This document shows, in pieces, positions 1-5,179 of a DNA stretch of 6,052 nt. The notes beneath the pieces are model-generated. The model did no database searches and had not been told where the DNA came from. It worked only from the letters and a program-made list of their open reading frames with translations. Made by a program: the position numbers and the translations under genes. The stretch's first letter is position 1; the number at the start of each line of letters is the position of its first letter. This DNA comes from Syntrophaceae bacterium UBA7544 (GTDB lineage: Bacteria > Desulfobacterota > Syntrophia > Syntrophales > Smithellaceae), in assembly GCA_002479215.1 (NCBI GenBank), contig DLME01000172.1, positions 1 to 6,052 on the forward strand. The letters run 5' to 3'.

Positions 1-4
1 AATT

Positions 5-10
5 TGTCAA
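5..10 (-). promoter_or_regulatory. possible -35 box of a leftward promoter cut by the window edge
   Basis: On the minus strand positions 10 to 5 read TTGACA, the perfect -35 hexamer, preceded by an A-rich tract (minus strand of about 13-30). The matching -10 box would lie left of position 1 and cannot be seen, so this is only half a promoter. It would serve a leftward gene outside the window. In AT-rich DNA such a hexamer can occur by chance. Confidence 0.25.
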
Positions 11-37
11 CACTTTTTTTCATTAAATGACATTTTT

Positions 38-124
38 TTACAGATGAAATTTTTCTTTAAAATAAATTTCTCTCACGCTCTTTGCTTTTTTGTTTGCCCA
101 ATTTTCAATTCCCATCTTTTTCAT
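38..124 (-). CDS. micro-ORF 2, 28 aa, basic hypothetical peptide (tentative)
   Basis: ATG at 124-122 opens a 28-codon frame ending in TAA at 40-38. The peptide begins MKKMGIENWANKKAKS and ends FKEKFHL. It is lysine-rich, mixed in composition and protein-like rather than low-complexity, and I do not recognise a family. Its ATG shares one base with the TGA of micro-ORF 1 (TGATG at 126-122), the classical arrangement for translational coupling. It has no good ribosome binding site of its own. The same frame stays open upstream to about 178, with codons such as L-H-T-N-D-R-P-H-N-T-K, but no start codon is found there. An alternative reading is therefore one gene of about 47 aa that begins at 180 and is broken by a one-base frameshift. 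It could also be chance. Confidence 0.3.
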   Translation of the reverse strand: MKKMGIENWANKKAKSVREIYFKEKFHL

Positions 125-143
125 CAAACATAAATTGAAAATT
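100..143. repeat. 11-bp inverted repeat around the micro-ORF junction
   Basis: AATTTTCAATT at 100-110 and AATTGAAAATT at 133-143 are perfect reverse complements separated by 22 bases. In a leftward transcript the 22-base loop would contain the TGATG junction between the two micro-ORFs. The stem has only one G-C pair, so it would be weak. It may be chance in such AT-rich DNA. Confidence 0.35.
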
Positions 144-180
144 TTCGTGTTATGCGGACGATCATTGGTGTGTAATACAT
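124..180 (-). CDS. micro-ORF 1, 18 aa, possible leader peptide or broken gene start (tentative)
   Basis: ATG at 180-178 begins an 18-codon frame (MYYTPMIVRITRKFSIYV) that stops with TGA at 126-124. The support is its expression context. AGGAGG on the minus strand at 190-185 sits 4 bases before the ATG, and a promoter-like TTGACA-N17-TATCAG lies at 240-212. The peptide matches nothing I know. It may be a leader peptide coupled through TGATG to micro-ORF 2. It may instead be the true N-terminus of a small gene that continues in the -1 frame, with an indel or sequencing error between 180 and 124. Confidence 0.3.
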   Translation of the reverse strand: MYYTPMIVRITRKFSIYV

Positions 181-184
181 AAAG

Positions 185-190
185 CCTCCT
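185..190 (-). promoter_or_regulatory. strong ribosome binding site for micro-ORF 1
   Basis: The minus strand reads AGGAGG at 190-185, followed by CTTT and then ATG at 180. This is a full Shine-Dalgarno match with slightly short spacing. It is the main reason to think something is translated leftward here, because long purine-rich matches to the anti-Shine-Dalgarno are rare by chance in this AT-rich stretch. Confidence 0.45.
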
Positions 191-211
191 AAAATTTCTT
201 AAATGATTTTA

Positions 212-240
212 CTGATAAAGATTTATGAAGCACTTGTCAA
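212..240 (-). promoter_or_regulatory. sigma70-type promoter for the leftward micro-ORF unit
   Basis: The minus strand has TTGACA at 240-235, a 17-base spacer, and TATCAG at 217-212 (four of six matches to TATAAT). The expected transcript start is near 205. That places the AGGAGG site and the ATG at 180 within a short leader of about 25 bases. The coherent order of promoter, ribosome site and start codon is the argument; the -10 box alone is mediocre. Confidence 0.4.
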
Positions 241-328
241 ACCAAAAAAAGAGGTAGGCAAAAAAAATTATTTTTAGTAACAATAGGAACAGAAGATAAA
301 TGTGTTTTGGTAGCCCTGGAGAGAAAGA

Positions 329-1102
329 ATGCCTGAATTGCCCGAAGTAGAAACATTGTGCCGACAACTGAAAAAGAAAATTTGCGGCAAAAAAATATTA
401 TCCGCTGAAGTGTTCGATAATAAATTAACGAACATAAAAGATGTTAAGGGAAGAAAAGTGGTCGCGGTGGAGCGCAAGGGAAAAATGATTGCCATCTTCC
501 TCCATGATGGAAATATCATATTTATACATTTGCGCATGACCGGAAGGCTTTTATGGCAGAAGATTTTTGCAAGGCCAAAACATAGCCGCTGGAAAATGTC
601 ATTTGCCGCTGGAAATATATTTCTGGTAGATCCACGTCGCTTTGCCACGATCAAAGTGCTGAAGAAAAAGGAAAACGATACCGGTAGGGAAATATTTAGA
701 GATTTTGATCTTAAAAATTTTATTAGCGCTCATGGCAACCGCAAGACGAAAGTAAAAACACTAATAATGGATCAGAGCGTTGTAAACGGAATCGGCAATA
801 TTTACGCATGTGAGATTTTACACGAAGCGCGCATTCATCCCGAAAGAGCGGCAGCGACATTGAAGGAAGCGGAGTGGGGAAAAATATTTCATCAAGCCAA
901 AGAAGTGCTCAAAAAAGCGATTGGGAAAAGAGGCACGTCAATTTCCGATTGGCGCGATTTATATGGCCGTAAAGGAGAGAACCAGTACGAATTAAAAGTT
1001 TACGGGCAGGAAGGAAAACACTGTCCGGTTTGCGGAGGCACAGTACGCAGGATAAAACAGGGAGGACGAAGCACTTTTTATTGTCCTGATTGCCAAAAGT
1101 GA
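329..1102 (+). CDS. mutM: formamidopyrimidine-DNA glycosylase / AP lyase (Fpg, MutM)
   Basis: Base-excision repair enzyme of the Fpg/Nei family that removes 8-oxoguanine and formamidopyrimidines from DNA and cleaves the abasic site by beta,delta-elimination. It is 257 aa against roughly 270 usual. The start MPELPEVETL is the family signature: after Met removal Pro becomes the N-terminal Schiff-base nucleophile and Glu3 (Glu2 mature) the second catalytic residue. Lys52 in RKGKM matches the conserved beta-hairpin lysine. HLRMTG (67-72) and DPRRF (101-105) follow. The helix-two-turn-helix includes DQSVVNGIGNIYACE (148-162) with Asn157. The C-terminal zinc finger has Cys232, Cys235, Cys252 and Cys255, with Arg247 in its loop. 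All key residues are present, so it should be active. One small departure is Ala106 where a glycine usually follows DPRRF. GGAGAG at 318-323, five bases before ATG, fixes the start. The gene converges on the mauE-like gene with a 14-bp gap and no visible terminator. Confidence 0.97.
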   Translation: MPELPEVETLCRQLKKKICGKKILSAEVFDNKLTNIKDVKGRKVVAVERKGKMIAIFLHDGNIIFIHLRMTGRLLWQKIFARPKHSRWKMSFAAGNIFLVDPRRFATIKVLKKKENDTGREIFRDFDLKNFISAHGNRKTKVKTLIMDQSVVNGIGNIYACEILHEARIHPERAAATLKEAEWGKIFHQAKEVLKKAIGKRGTSISDWRDLYGRKGENQYELKVYGQEGKHCPVCGGTVRRIKQGGRSTFYCPDCQK

Positions 1103-1116
1103 TATTTCCGGGAGAG

Positions 1117-1566
1117 CTAAGCGAAAAAATAACGCCAACCTCGGTCGTAAATCAAAACGAAAACAGACATGCAAAAAAGTGAAAGGTCGCGCGCAAGATA
1201 AAGCCAACTTATATTTTCCGAAGACGCTCCAAAACAGCCGCAGGAAATATCCAAGCCCCGAACTAAATTTATCGTCAAGGCTGTGGCGAATATTACAAAT
1301 AATAAGGAAGACAAGAGGGCGGCTCCTCGCCCATAAATGCCGCTGACGAGACTTGCCGCTATGAGAACTTCCAGCCACGGTAAAAATATGGCCAATAAAT
1401 TGATGACACAATCCGGAAGCAATTGATAGTTATGAATAGCAACGGCAAACTCTTGCGGATGAATAATTTTTTCTACGCCGGCATAAAAGAAAATAATTGC
1501 CAAAGTCAGTCGGCAAATTAGGGCGAATAGGGGAATGAAAGGACGAGGGGAATTTCTTAATTTCAT
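1117..1566 (-). CDS. MauE/DoxX-like redox-associated membrane protein
   Basis: Integral membrane protein of 149 aa with about four hydrophobic segments (roughly 12-32, 54-76, 82-102 and 122-141). The first helix and following loop, RLTLAIIFFYAGVEKIIHP with Y-Q-L-L-P after it, are typical of the MauE/DoxX family. FLPWLEVLIA opens helix 2. A conserved-type cysteine motif, CGCFG (109-113), lies in the loop before the last helix and suggests thiol-disulfide chemistry at the membrane face. Family knowledge: MauE is needed for maturation of the disulfide-rich methylamine dehydrogenase small subunit, and DoxX-type proteins are tied to sulfur and thiol oxidation. The substrate here is unknown. The ATG overlaps the TGA of the rhodanese gene (ATGA, 1563-1566), so the two are probably translationally coupled; AAGGAAAG lies just upstream inside the rhodanese gene. 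It is the last gene of a three-gene operon and ends in TAG close to the fpg stop. Confidence 0.85.
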   Translation of the reverse strand: MKLRNSPRPFIPLFALICRLTLAIIFFYAGVEKIIHPQEFAVAIHNYQLLPDCVINLLAIFLPWLEVLIAASLVSGIYGRGAALLSSLLFVIFATALTINLVRGLDISCGCFGASSENISWLYLARDLSLFCMSVFVLIYDRGWRYFFA

Positions 1567-2066
1567 TTCTTTCCTTTAGAGATTGGATAACCGGCTTTTA
1601 ACCAGATACCCCATCCGTTTACTAAAATTTTAACCGTTGGAATCCCGCGCAGTATTAGCTCGTGCGCTGTTTCTTTGCTCAACGGGCATTGCGGGCCGTC
1701 GCAGTATGTTATAAAAATGAAACCTTGGTCGGCTTTAACTTTCAGACTGGATGCATGAAACGAAGCTTCATCAGGATAAATGTTGATGGCTCCGTTTATA
1801 TGGCCATCTTCGAAGCTCAAAGGATCGCGAGCGTCAATAAATATGCCTTTATTTTTCAGATACAGGCTGTAAGCTTCCCAAAGAGATATTTCAGGAATTA
1901 TAGCTTGCTGTTCCCTGATTAAAGCCGCGGAGGAAAATCCAAATATGTTTATACCGGCGGGACGGATCAAGTTAAAAACAACGGCAATAAATAAAGCAAC
2001 TGCCAGGATAATGCTGCCTTCACGAAAAGTCGGATAAAGTTTTGATAAAATATTATTGAAAGTCAT
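1563..2066 (-). CDS. membrane-anchored rhodanese-like sulfurtransferase
   Basis: A 167-aa protein with one N-terminal membrane anchor (about 17-35, SIILAVALFIAVVFNLI) and a single rhodanese domain (about 55-160). The positive residues Lys9 and Arg15 before the anchor suggest the N-terminus is inside and the catalytic domain outside the cytoplasmic membrane. FIDARDPLSFEDGHINGA (77-94) is the first rhodanese signature. The active-site loop follows TYC: Cys122 is the expected persulfide-carrying nucleophile in YCDGPQCPLS, and Cys127 is a second cysteine that could form a disulfide with it. VNGWGIWLKAGYPI near the end is the usual rhodanese C-terminal signature. Rhodaneses move sulfane sulfur between thiols; the natural donor and acceptor are not shown. 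No strong ribosome binding site precedes the ATG, and a 41-bp gap separates it from the thioredoxin-like gene upstream. The downstream overlap with the MauE-like gene points to joint function. Confidence 0.88.
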   Translation of the reverse strand: MTFNNILSKLYPTFREGSIILAVALFIAVVFNLIRPAGINIFGFSSAALIREQQAIIPEISLWEAYSLYLKNKGIFIDARDPLSFEDGHINGAINIYPDEASFHASSLKVKADQGFIFITYCDGPQCPLSKETAHELILRGIPTVKILVNGWGIWLKAGYPISKGKK

Positions 2067-2107
2067 TTTCTAAAAAAATTCAAATTCACGCTCAATGTTT
2101 TTCTTAA

Positions 2108-2617
2108 TTATTTATCCTGTGGATTACACGCATCGATTATCCATTGACGGATTTTGCTTTTAGGCGGTACTTCGCCTGCTGAGACGACCTTATTATTTAT
2201 TACCAGTGCCGGAGAACCTAGAACTCCATAACGCGCTATTTCCTTAAAGTCGGTAATGTGGGTCAGATTGGCGGCAATTTTCATTTCCGAAAGTAAATTG
2301 CGGACATCATCTTCCAGCTGATTACAGCGCGCGCAACCCATTCCCAGAACGGCTATATTAAGTCCGAGTATATCTTCCTCGGCGACAAGCAGTCCTTGCG
2401 CTATTTTAAATTCGCGTAAAAGCACATGTCCATAGGCTTCAATTGCGGCCGGAGGCACATAATTATCGGTGGAAATTTCTTGGAGCAAGCTTTTTTTGAT
2501 TTCTTCATCGCTTTTACCTTTATAAATAGGAGCGATTTTATTTATCGCATCCTCCAAGCCGACAATACCGACTGATCGGCCGTTAATCATAATTTGTTTA
2601 ATTTCCTTTTCAGCCAT
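2108..2617 (-). CDS. thioredoxin-like CxxC redox protein with an N-terminal helical extension
   Basis: A 169-aa soluble protein in two parts. Residues 87-165 are a small thioredoxin/glutaredoxin-like fold of the MTH895 (redox-active disulfide protein 2) type. They contain the active-site motif GMGCARCNQLE with Cys95 and Cys98, the cis-proline loop GSPALVINN (Pro136) and the closing VPPKSKIRQWI helix. Residues 1-80 form a charged, mostly helical extension including MINGRSVGIVGLEDAI and VPPAAIEAYGHVLLREF; I do not recognise a named domain and leave its role open. There is no signal peptide, so it probably acts in the cytoplasm as a thiol-disulfide carrier. The ATG at 2617 lacks a clear ribosome binding site. 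The alternative ATG at 2590 (Met10) has AAGGAAA about 13 bases upstream. It is the first gene of the operon with the rhodanese and MauE-like genes, and a candidate promoter lies at 2688-2716. Confidence 0.85.
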   Translation of the reverse strand: MAEKEIKQIMINGRSVGIVGLEDAINKIAPIYKGKSDEEIKKSLLQEISTDNYVPPAAIEAYGHVLLREFKIAQGLLVAEEDILGLNIAVLGMGCARCNQLEDDVRNLLSEMKIAANLTHITDFKEIARYGVLGSPALVINNKVVSAGEVPPKSKIRQWIIDACNPQDK

Positions 2618-2687
2618 AGAATTAACTTGATCAATCAGTCAGAATACCCTTTTATTTTTTTAACAAAAGCATGATACTTTATATATA

Positions 2688-2716
2688 AATGTATTGGTGC
2701 AAAACGGTTTCGTCAA
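2688..2716 (-). promoter_or_regulatory. candidate promoter of the thioredoxin-rhodanese-MauE operon
   Basis: On the minus strand TTGACG (2716-2711) and TACATT (2693-2688) are separated by 17 bases, a five-of-six and a four-of-six match to the sigma70 consensus. Transcription would start near 2681, giving a leader of roughly 64 bases before the ATG at 2617. An even more AT-rich TATATA tract just downstream offers an alternative -10 but with too long a spacer. Confidence 0.4.
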
Positions 2717-2751
2717 GAAGAAAAATTTGTTTTGTAAATACGGAAATTAAA

Positions 2752-2780
2752 TTGACAAGGAAAGAAGATGGTTGCATTAT
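2752..2780 (+). promoter_or_regulatory. candidate promoter of the acyl-CoA synthetase gene
   Basis: A perfect TTGACA at 2752-2757 is followed by a 17-base spacer and CATTAT at 2775-2780 (four of six). The leader to the TTG start at 2913 would be about 125 bases. Three exact TATAAT hexamers occur further down (2826-2831, 2844-2849, 2853-2858), but none has a recognisable -35 box at the right distance. The pair given here is the best complete candidate. Confidence 0.4.
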
Positions 2781-2797
2781 CGGGCAGCATGTGTTAG

Positions 2798-2810
2798 TGA
2801 CTAGAAGTCA
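2798..2810. repeat. short inverted repeat in the synthetase leader
   Basis: TGACT-AGA-AGTCA is a perfect 5-bp inverted repeat with a 3-base centre, about 11 bases downstream of the predicted start of the synthetase transcript. It could be a small operator half-site pair or a weak hairpin. Length and context do not exclude chance. Confidence 0.2.
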
Positions 2811-2841
2811 GAGCAACAAGCCGTATATAATATAAGTATCT

Positions 2842-2859
2842 AATATAATTAATATAATT
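2842..2859 (+). repeat. tandem 9-bp repeat with duplicated TATAAT
   Basis: AATATAATT occurs twice head to tail (2842-2850 and 2851-2859), each copy holding an exact TATAAT. The block is bracketed by two copies of AAGTATC (2834-2840 and 2863-2869). A third AAGTATC lies inverted at 2673-2679 near the opposite promoter. This may mark regulator binding, or simply reflect AT-rich intergenic DNA. Confidence 0.35.
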
Positions 2860-2900
2860 CAAAAGTATCGTTACAAGTAAGTCTGTTTACCAGTCTATTT

Positions 2901-2905
2901 GGAGG
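2901..2905 (+). promoter_or_regulatory. ribosome binding site that selects a TTG start
   Basis: GGAGG at 2901-2905 lies seven bases before TTG at 2913. No ATG or GTG is better placed. The translation from this TTG begins exactly where the ATP-grasp domain normally begins, so the non-ATG start is convincing. Confidence 0.8.
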
Positions 2906-2912
2906 GAAGAAG

Positions 2913-5081
2913 TTGGATATAATTAATAGAGCAAAGTCTCAGGGAAGAACAACGCTAACGGAAGCGGAAGCTAAAGAGTTGTTAAAAAAATATGGTGTTC
3001 CGGTTGTGGAAGAAAAAATTGTTAAGTCTATCGAGGAAGCAGAAAGCATGGCGGAAAAAACTAGTTATCCGCTTGTTTTAAAAGGTTTAGGCGCTCGTCT
3101 CACCCACAAAACGGAAAGAGGCCTGGTGAAGCTGAACCTAAAGAATAAGGAAGATGTCCGCTCTGCTGCGCTATATATAAAGGATGCAGCCGGAAGTGAT
3201 TTAGAAGGATTCCTAATCCAACCGATGTTGGAGGGTAAAAGAGAATTTGTCGCGGGACTTTTCCATGATGATCAGTTTGGTCCTACGGTGATGTTCGGAT
3301 TGGGTGGAATTTTTACCGAAGCAATCGGAGATGTTGTTTTTTCCATTGCCCCTCTTGATGAAAATGACGCGAGAAAAATGATTCAAGAATTAGATGCCCA
3401 AAAATTGCTAGGAGCGTTTCGCGGGGAGAAAGCTGCGGACAAAGAAGCGTTGATTAAAACAATCGTCGGTTTATCAAAAATTGGAACAGAAATACCTGAA
3501 ATAAGAGAAATTGATATTAATCCATTAATAGTAGCTGCCGACGGCAAAGTAACGGCGGTTGACGCCCTTATAGTTTTGGGGAAGATACCCGATAAAAAAG
3601 TAACTCATGTTGCCATAGAACCCAAGGCAATAGGACATTTATTCTATCCGAAATCAATTGCATTTATTGGCGCTTCCGCAGAAGTCAGCAAATGGGGACA
3701 ATTAATGTTTACTAATGTTCTCGCGGGAAAATACCAGGGGAAAATCTACTTGGTAAACTCCAAAGGCGGAGAAATCATCGGGAGACATGCATTTAAATCT
3801 GTAACCGAAATACCCGATCCGGTAGACCTCGCTGTTATTACAATTCCCGCAAGCAGAGTCTTATCTTTAATACCTGAACTGAAGAAAAAGAAAATAAAAA
3901 ATGTATTACTTATCTCGTCCGGTTTTGCCGAAACAGGCGCGGAAGGAAAAATTCTGGAAGATGAATTGGTAAGACAAGCGAGGGAAGCGGGAATTTTAAT
4001 TCTCGGCCCCAACACAATGGGAATATGCAATCCCTACATATCTCTTTATTGCACGGGAACGCATGTAAGACCAAAAGCGGGGAGCACTATTTTAGTGACA
4101 CAGTCAGGTAATCTGGGAACGCAGTTATTGGCTTTTGCCGAAAAAGAAGGGATTGGCATCCGCGCATTCGGCGGTTCGGGCAATGAAGCAATGATAACCA
4201 TTGAAGATGCAATGGAAGGATTTGAAGTTGATGAGCTGACCAAGACAGTAGTTTTATATATAGAAAGTATAAAAAACGGACGGCGTTTTTTTGAAGCGGC
4301 AAAACGTGTTGGTAGAAAAAAACCGATTATCGCTTTAAAAGGCGGGCGCACAGAAGCAGGCGCCCATGCGGCAGCCAGCCACACAGGAGCCATGGCCTCC
4401 AATGTAAAAGTATTTAAAGCAGCGTGCCGGCAAGCAGGAATTATATTAGTTGAACAGCCCATGGACTTGCTGGATCTTTCCGCCGCGTTTTCTTCGTTAC
4501 CACTTCCCCAAGGGAAAGGGATCGGCATTATGACCTTGGGAGGAGGATGGGGTGTTGTCGCGTCAGATTTATGCATAGAAAACGGATTGGAGGTGCCAAA
4601 ATTATCAGAGGATGTAATTTCCCGAGTTAATAAATTGTTGCCGCCATTTTGGAGCCATGCCAATCCGGTAGATCTTGTGGCGGAAATGAATACCGAATTA
4701 CACATGACTATTCTCGAGGAACTTCTTCAGTGGGATGGCTGCGACGCGGTAATCCACATGGGTATGATCGGCAGAAGAATAATGATCAAAGCCGTGCTGG
4801 AATCCACTATTGCTGTAGATAAGGATTATGACCATAAATATGAAGAGGATACTTTACAGTTTCTGGATGATTTCGAAAAGCTGTTTGTCGAACGCACGGT
4901 AAGACTGATGGAGAAATATGATAAACCGGTAATAGGGGTTTATTTGTTGAATGATGATAAAACGCGGACGATCACCGAAGTTGAGGGCTGCAAATATAAA
5001 GGAGTAAACTTTATTACTCCGGAGCGAGCCGTTAAAGCATTGGGTAAAATGTATAAATATGCCCAATGGCTGAAAGGGTAA
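2913..5081 (+). CDS. NDP-forming acyl-CoA synthetase (acetate-CoA ligase, ADP-forming, family), ATP-grasp-first fusion
   Basis: Single-chain enzyme of 722 aa from the family that interconverts acyl-CoA + ADP + phosphate and acid + CoA + ATP, used mostly to conserve energy during fermentation. Order: ATP-grasp domain (about 1-225), CoA-binding Rossmann domain (about 240-370), then the succinyl-CoA-ligase-like part (about 385-720). His65 in LTHKTERG matches the beta-subunit phosphohistidine position. His490 in AAASHTGAMA matches the alpha-subunit phosphohistidine. SIAFIGAS (248-255) is the CoA-binding loop, and GPNTMGICNP (365-374) carries Thr where Cys is more common. VTQSGNLG (395-402), SGNEA (422-426), Glu451 in LYIES, GGGWGVVASD (543-552) and NPVDL (584-588) are further family motifs. 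All catalytic histidines are present, so it is likely active. The acid substrate cannot be read from the sequence: acetate, propionate, branched-chain and aryl acids are all possible. The beta-alpha order is the reverse of Pat/PatZ-type fusions; no acetyltransferase domain is attached. TTG start with a strong GGAGG; monocistronic, ending before parS and the terminator. Confidence 0.93.
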   Translation: MDIINRAKSQGRTTLTEAEAKELLKKYGVPVVEEKIVKSIEEAESMAEKTSYPLVLKGLGARLTHKTERGLVKLNLKNKEDVRSAALYIKDAAGSDLEGFLIQPMLEGKREFVAGLFHDDQFGPTVMFGLGGIFTEAIGDVVFSIAPLDENDARKMIQELDAQKLLGAFRGEKAADKEALIKTIVGLSKIGTEIPEIREIDINPLIVAADGKVTAVDALIVLGKIPDKKVTHVAIEPKAIGHLFYPKSIAFIGASAEVSKWGQLMFTNVLAGKYQGKIYLVNSKGGEIIGRHAFKSVTEIPDPVDLAVITIPASRVLSLIPELKKKKIKNVLLISSGFAETGAEGKILEDELVRQAREAGILILGPNTMGICNPYISLYCTGTHVRPKAGSTILVTQSGNLGTQLLAFAEKEGIGIRAFGGSGNEAMITIEDAMEGFEVDELTKTVVLYIESIKNGRRFFEAAKRVGRKKPIIALKGGRTEAGAHAAASHTGAMASNVKVFKAACRQAGIILVEQPMDLLDLSAAFSSLPLPQGKGIGIMTLGGGWGVVASDLCIENGLEVPKLSEDVISRVNKLLPPFWSHANPVDLVAEMNTELHMTILEELLQWDGCDAVIHMGMIGRRIMIKAVLESTIAVDKDYDHKYEEDTLQFLDDFEKLFVERTVRLMEKYDKPVIGVYLLNDDKTRTITEVEGCKYKGVNFITPERAVKALGKMYKYAQWLKG

Positions 5082-5141
5082 GAAATAATTGCCCCGGCAA
5101 GATTAAATTCCAAAACACACATTAGCCATACTGATACAACC

Positions 5142-5159
5142 GCCGTTCAATTTAACGGC
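5142..5159. repeat. 6-bp stem hairpin adjoining parS
   Basis: GCCGTT (5142-5147) and AACGGC (5154-5159) form a perfect 6-bp stem with a 6-base loop, ending immediately before the parS palindrome at 5160. No T-run follows directly. It could contribute to ending the synthetase mRNA, or simply flank the parS site. Function is uncertain. Confidence 0.35.
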
Positions 5160-5179
5160 AATGTTTCACGTGAAACATT
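5160..5179. promoter_or_regulatory. parS: parS, chromosome-partitioning (ParB-binding) site
   Basis: Positions 5162-5177 read TGTTTCACGTGAAACA, a perfect 16-bp match to the widely conserved bacterial parS consensus (TGTTNCACGTGAAACA in Bacillus subtilis). The palindrome is perfect over 20 bp (5160-5179). ParB binds parS as a dimer, spreads or slides on neighbouring DNA with CTP, loads SMC and works with ParA to segregate origins. parS sites usually cluster near oriC and often sit between or within genes with no ParB gene adjacent, as here. The site lies between two convergent genes. It is followed on the plus strand by seven T residues (5178-5184), so as RNA it could also fold as a weak terminator-like hairpin. 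The match is exact; actual ParB binding is inferred. Confidence 0.9.

Larger units (their letters stand above)
1..328. other. AT-rich region upstream of fpg without a conventional gene
   Basis: No reading frame of normal gene size with convincing protein character is visible on either strand. The stretch is very AT-rich with several A or T runs. What it does contain points leftward: a promoter-like pair (212-240), a strong ribosome binding site (185-190), two micro-ORFs (38-180) and an 11-bp inverted repeat (100-143), each listed separately. I could not pick a confident rightward promoter for fpg. The only supported fpg signal is its ribosome binding site, GGAGAG at 318-323. Confidence 0.6.

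Noticed and set aside
154..164. GCGGACGATCA shared with 4964-4974
   Set aside because: An 11-bp match in the same orientation between an intergenic stretch and a coding region, with no extension on either side; consistent with chance.
274..654. Minus-strand frame of 126 codons over the fpg 5' half
   Set aside because: It is antisense to the conserved catalytic part of fpg, has a Phe- and Cys-rich shadow-like composition, and no promoter or ribosome site.
2618..2912. Search of the divergent intergenic region for a tRNA, riboswitch or CRISPR array
   Set aside because: No cloverleaf, TTC-type loop, known riboswitch core or regularly spaced repeat is visible; only promoters and short AT-rich repeats can be supported.
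4046..4705. Long minus-strand open frame (219 codons) inside the acyl-CoA synthetase gene
   Set aside because: It lies wholly antisense to a gene with intact family motifs, its translation is rich in Pro, Ser and Ala runs without a recognisable fold, and no ribosome site precedes it.
5089..5100. TTGCC-CC-GGCAA inverted repeat just after the synthetase stop
   Set aside because: The loop is too short for a full stem and no T-run follows, so it is not a credible terminator beside the strong one at 5211-5243.
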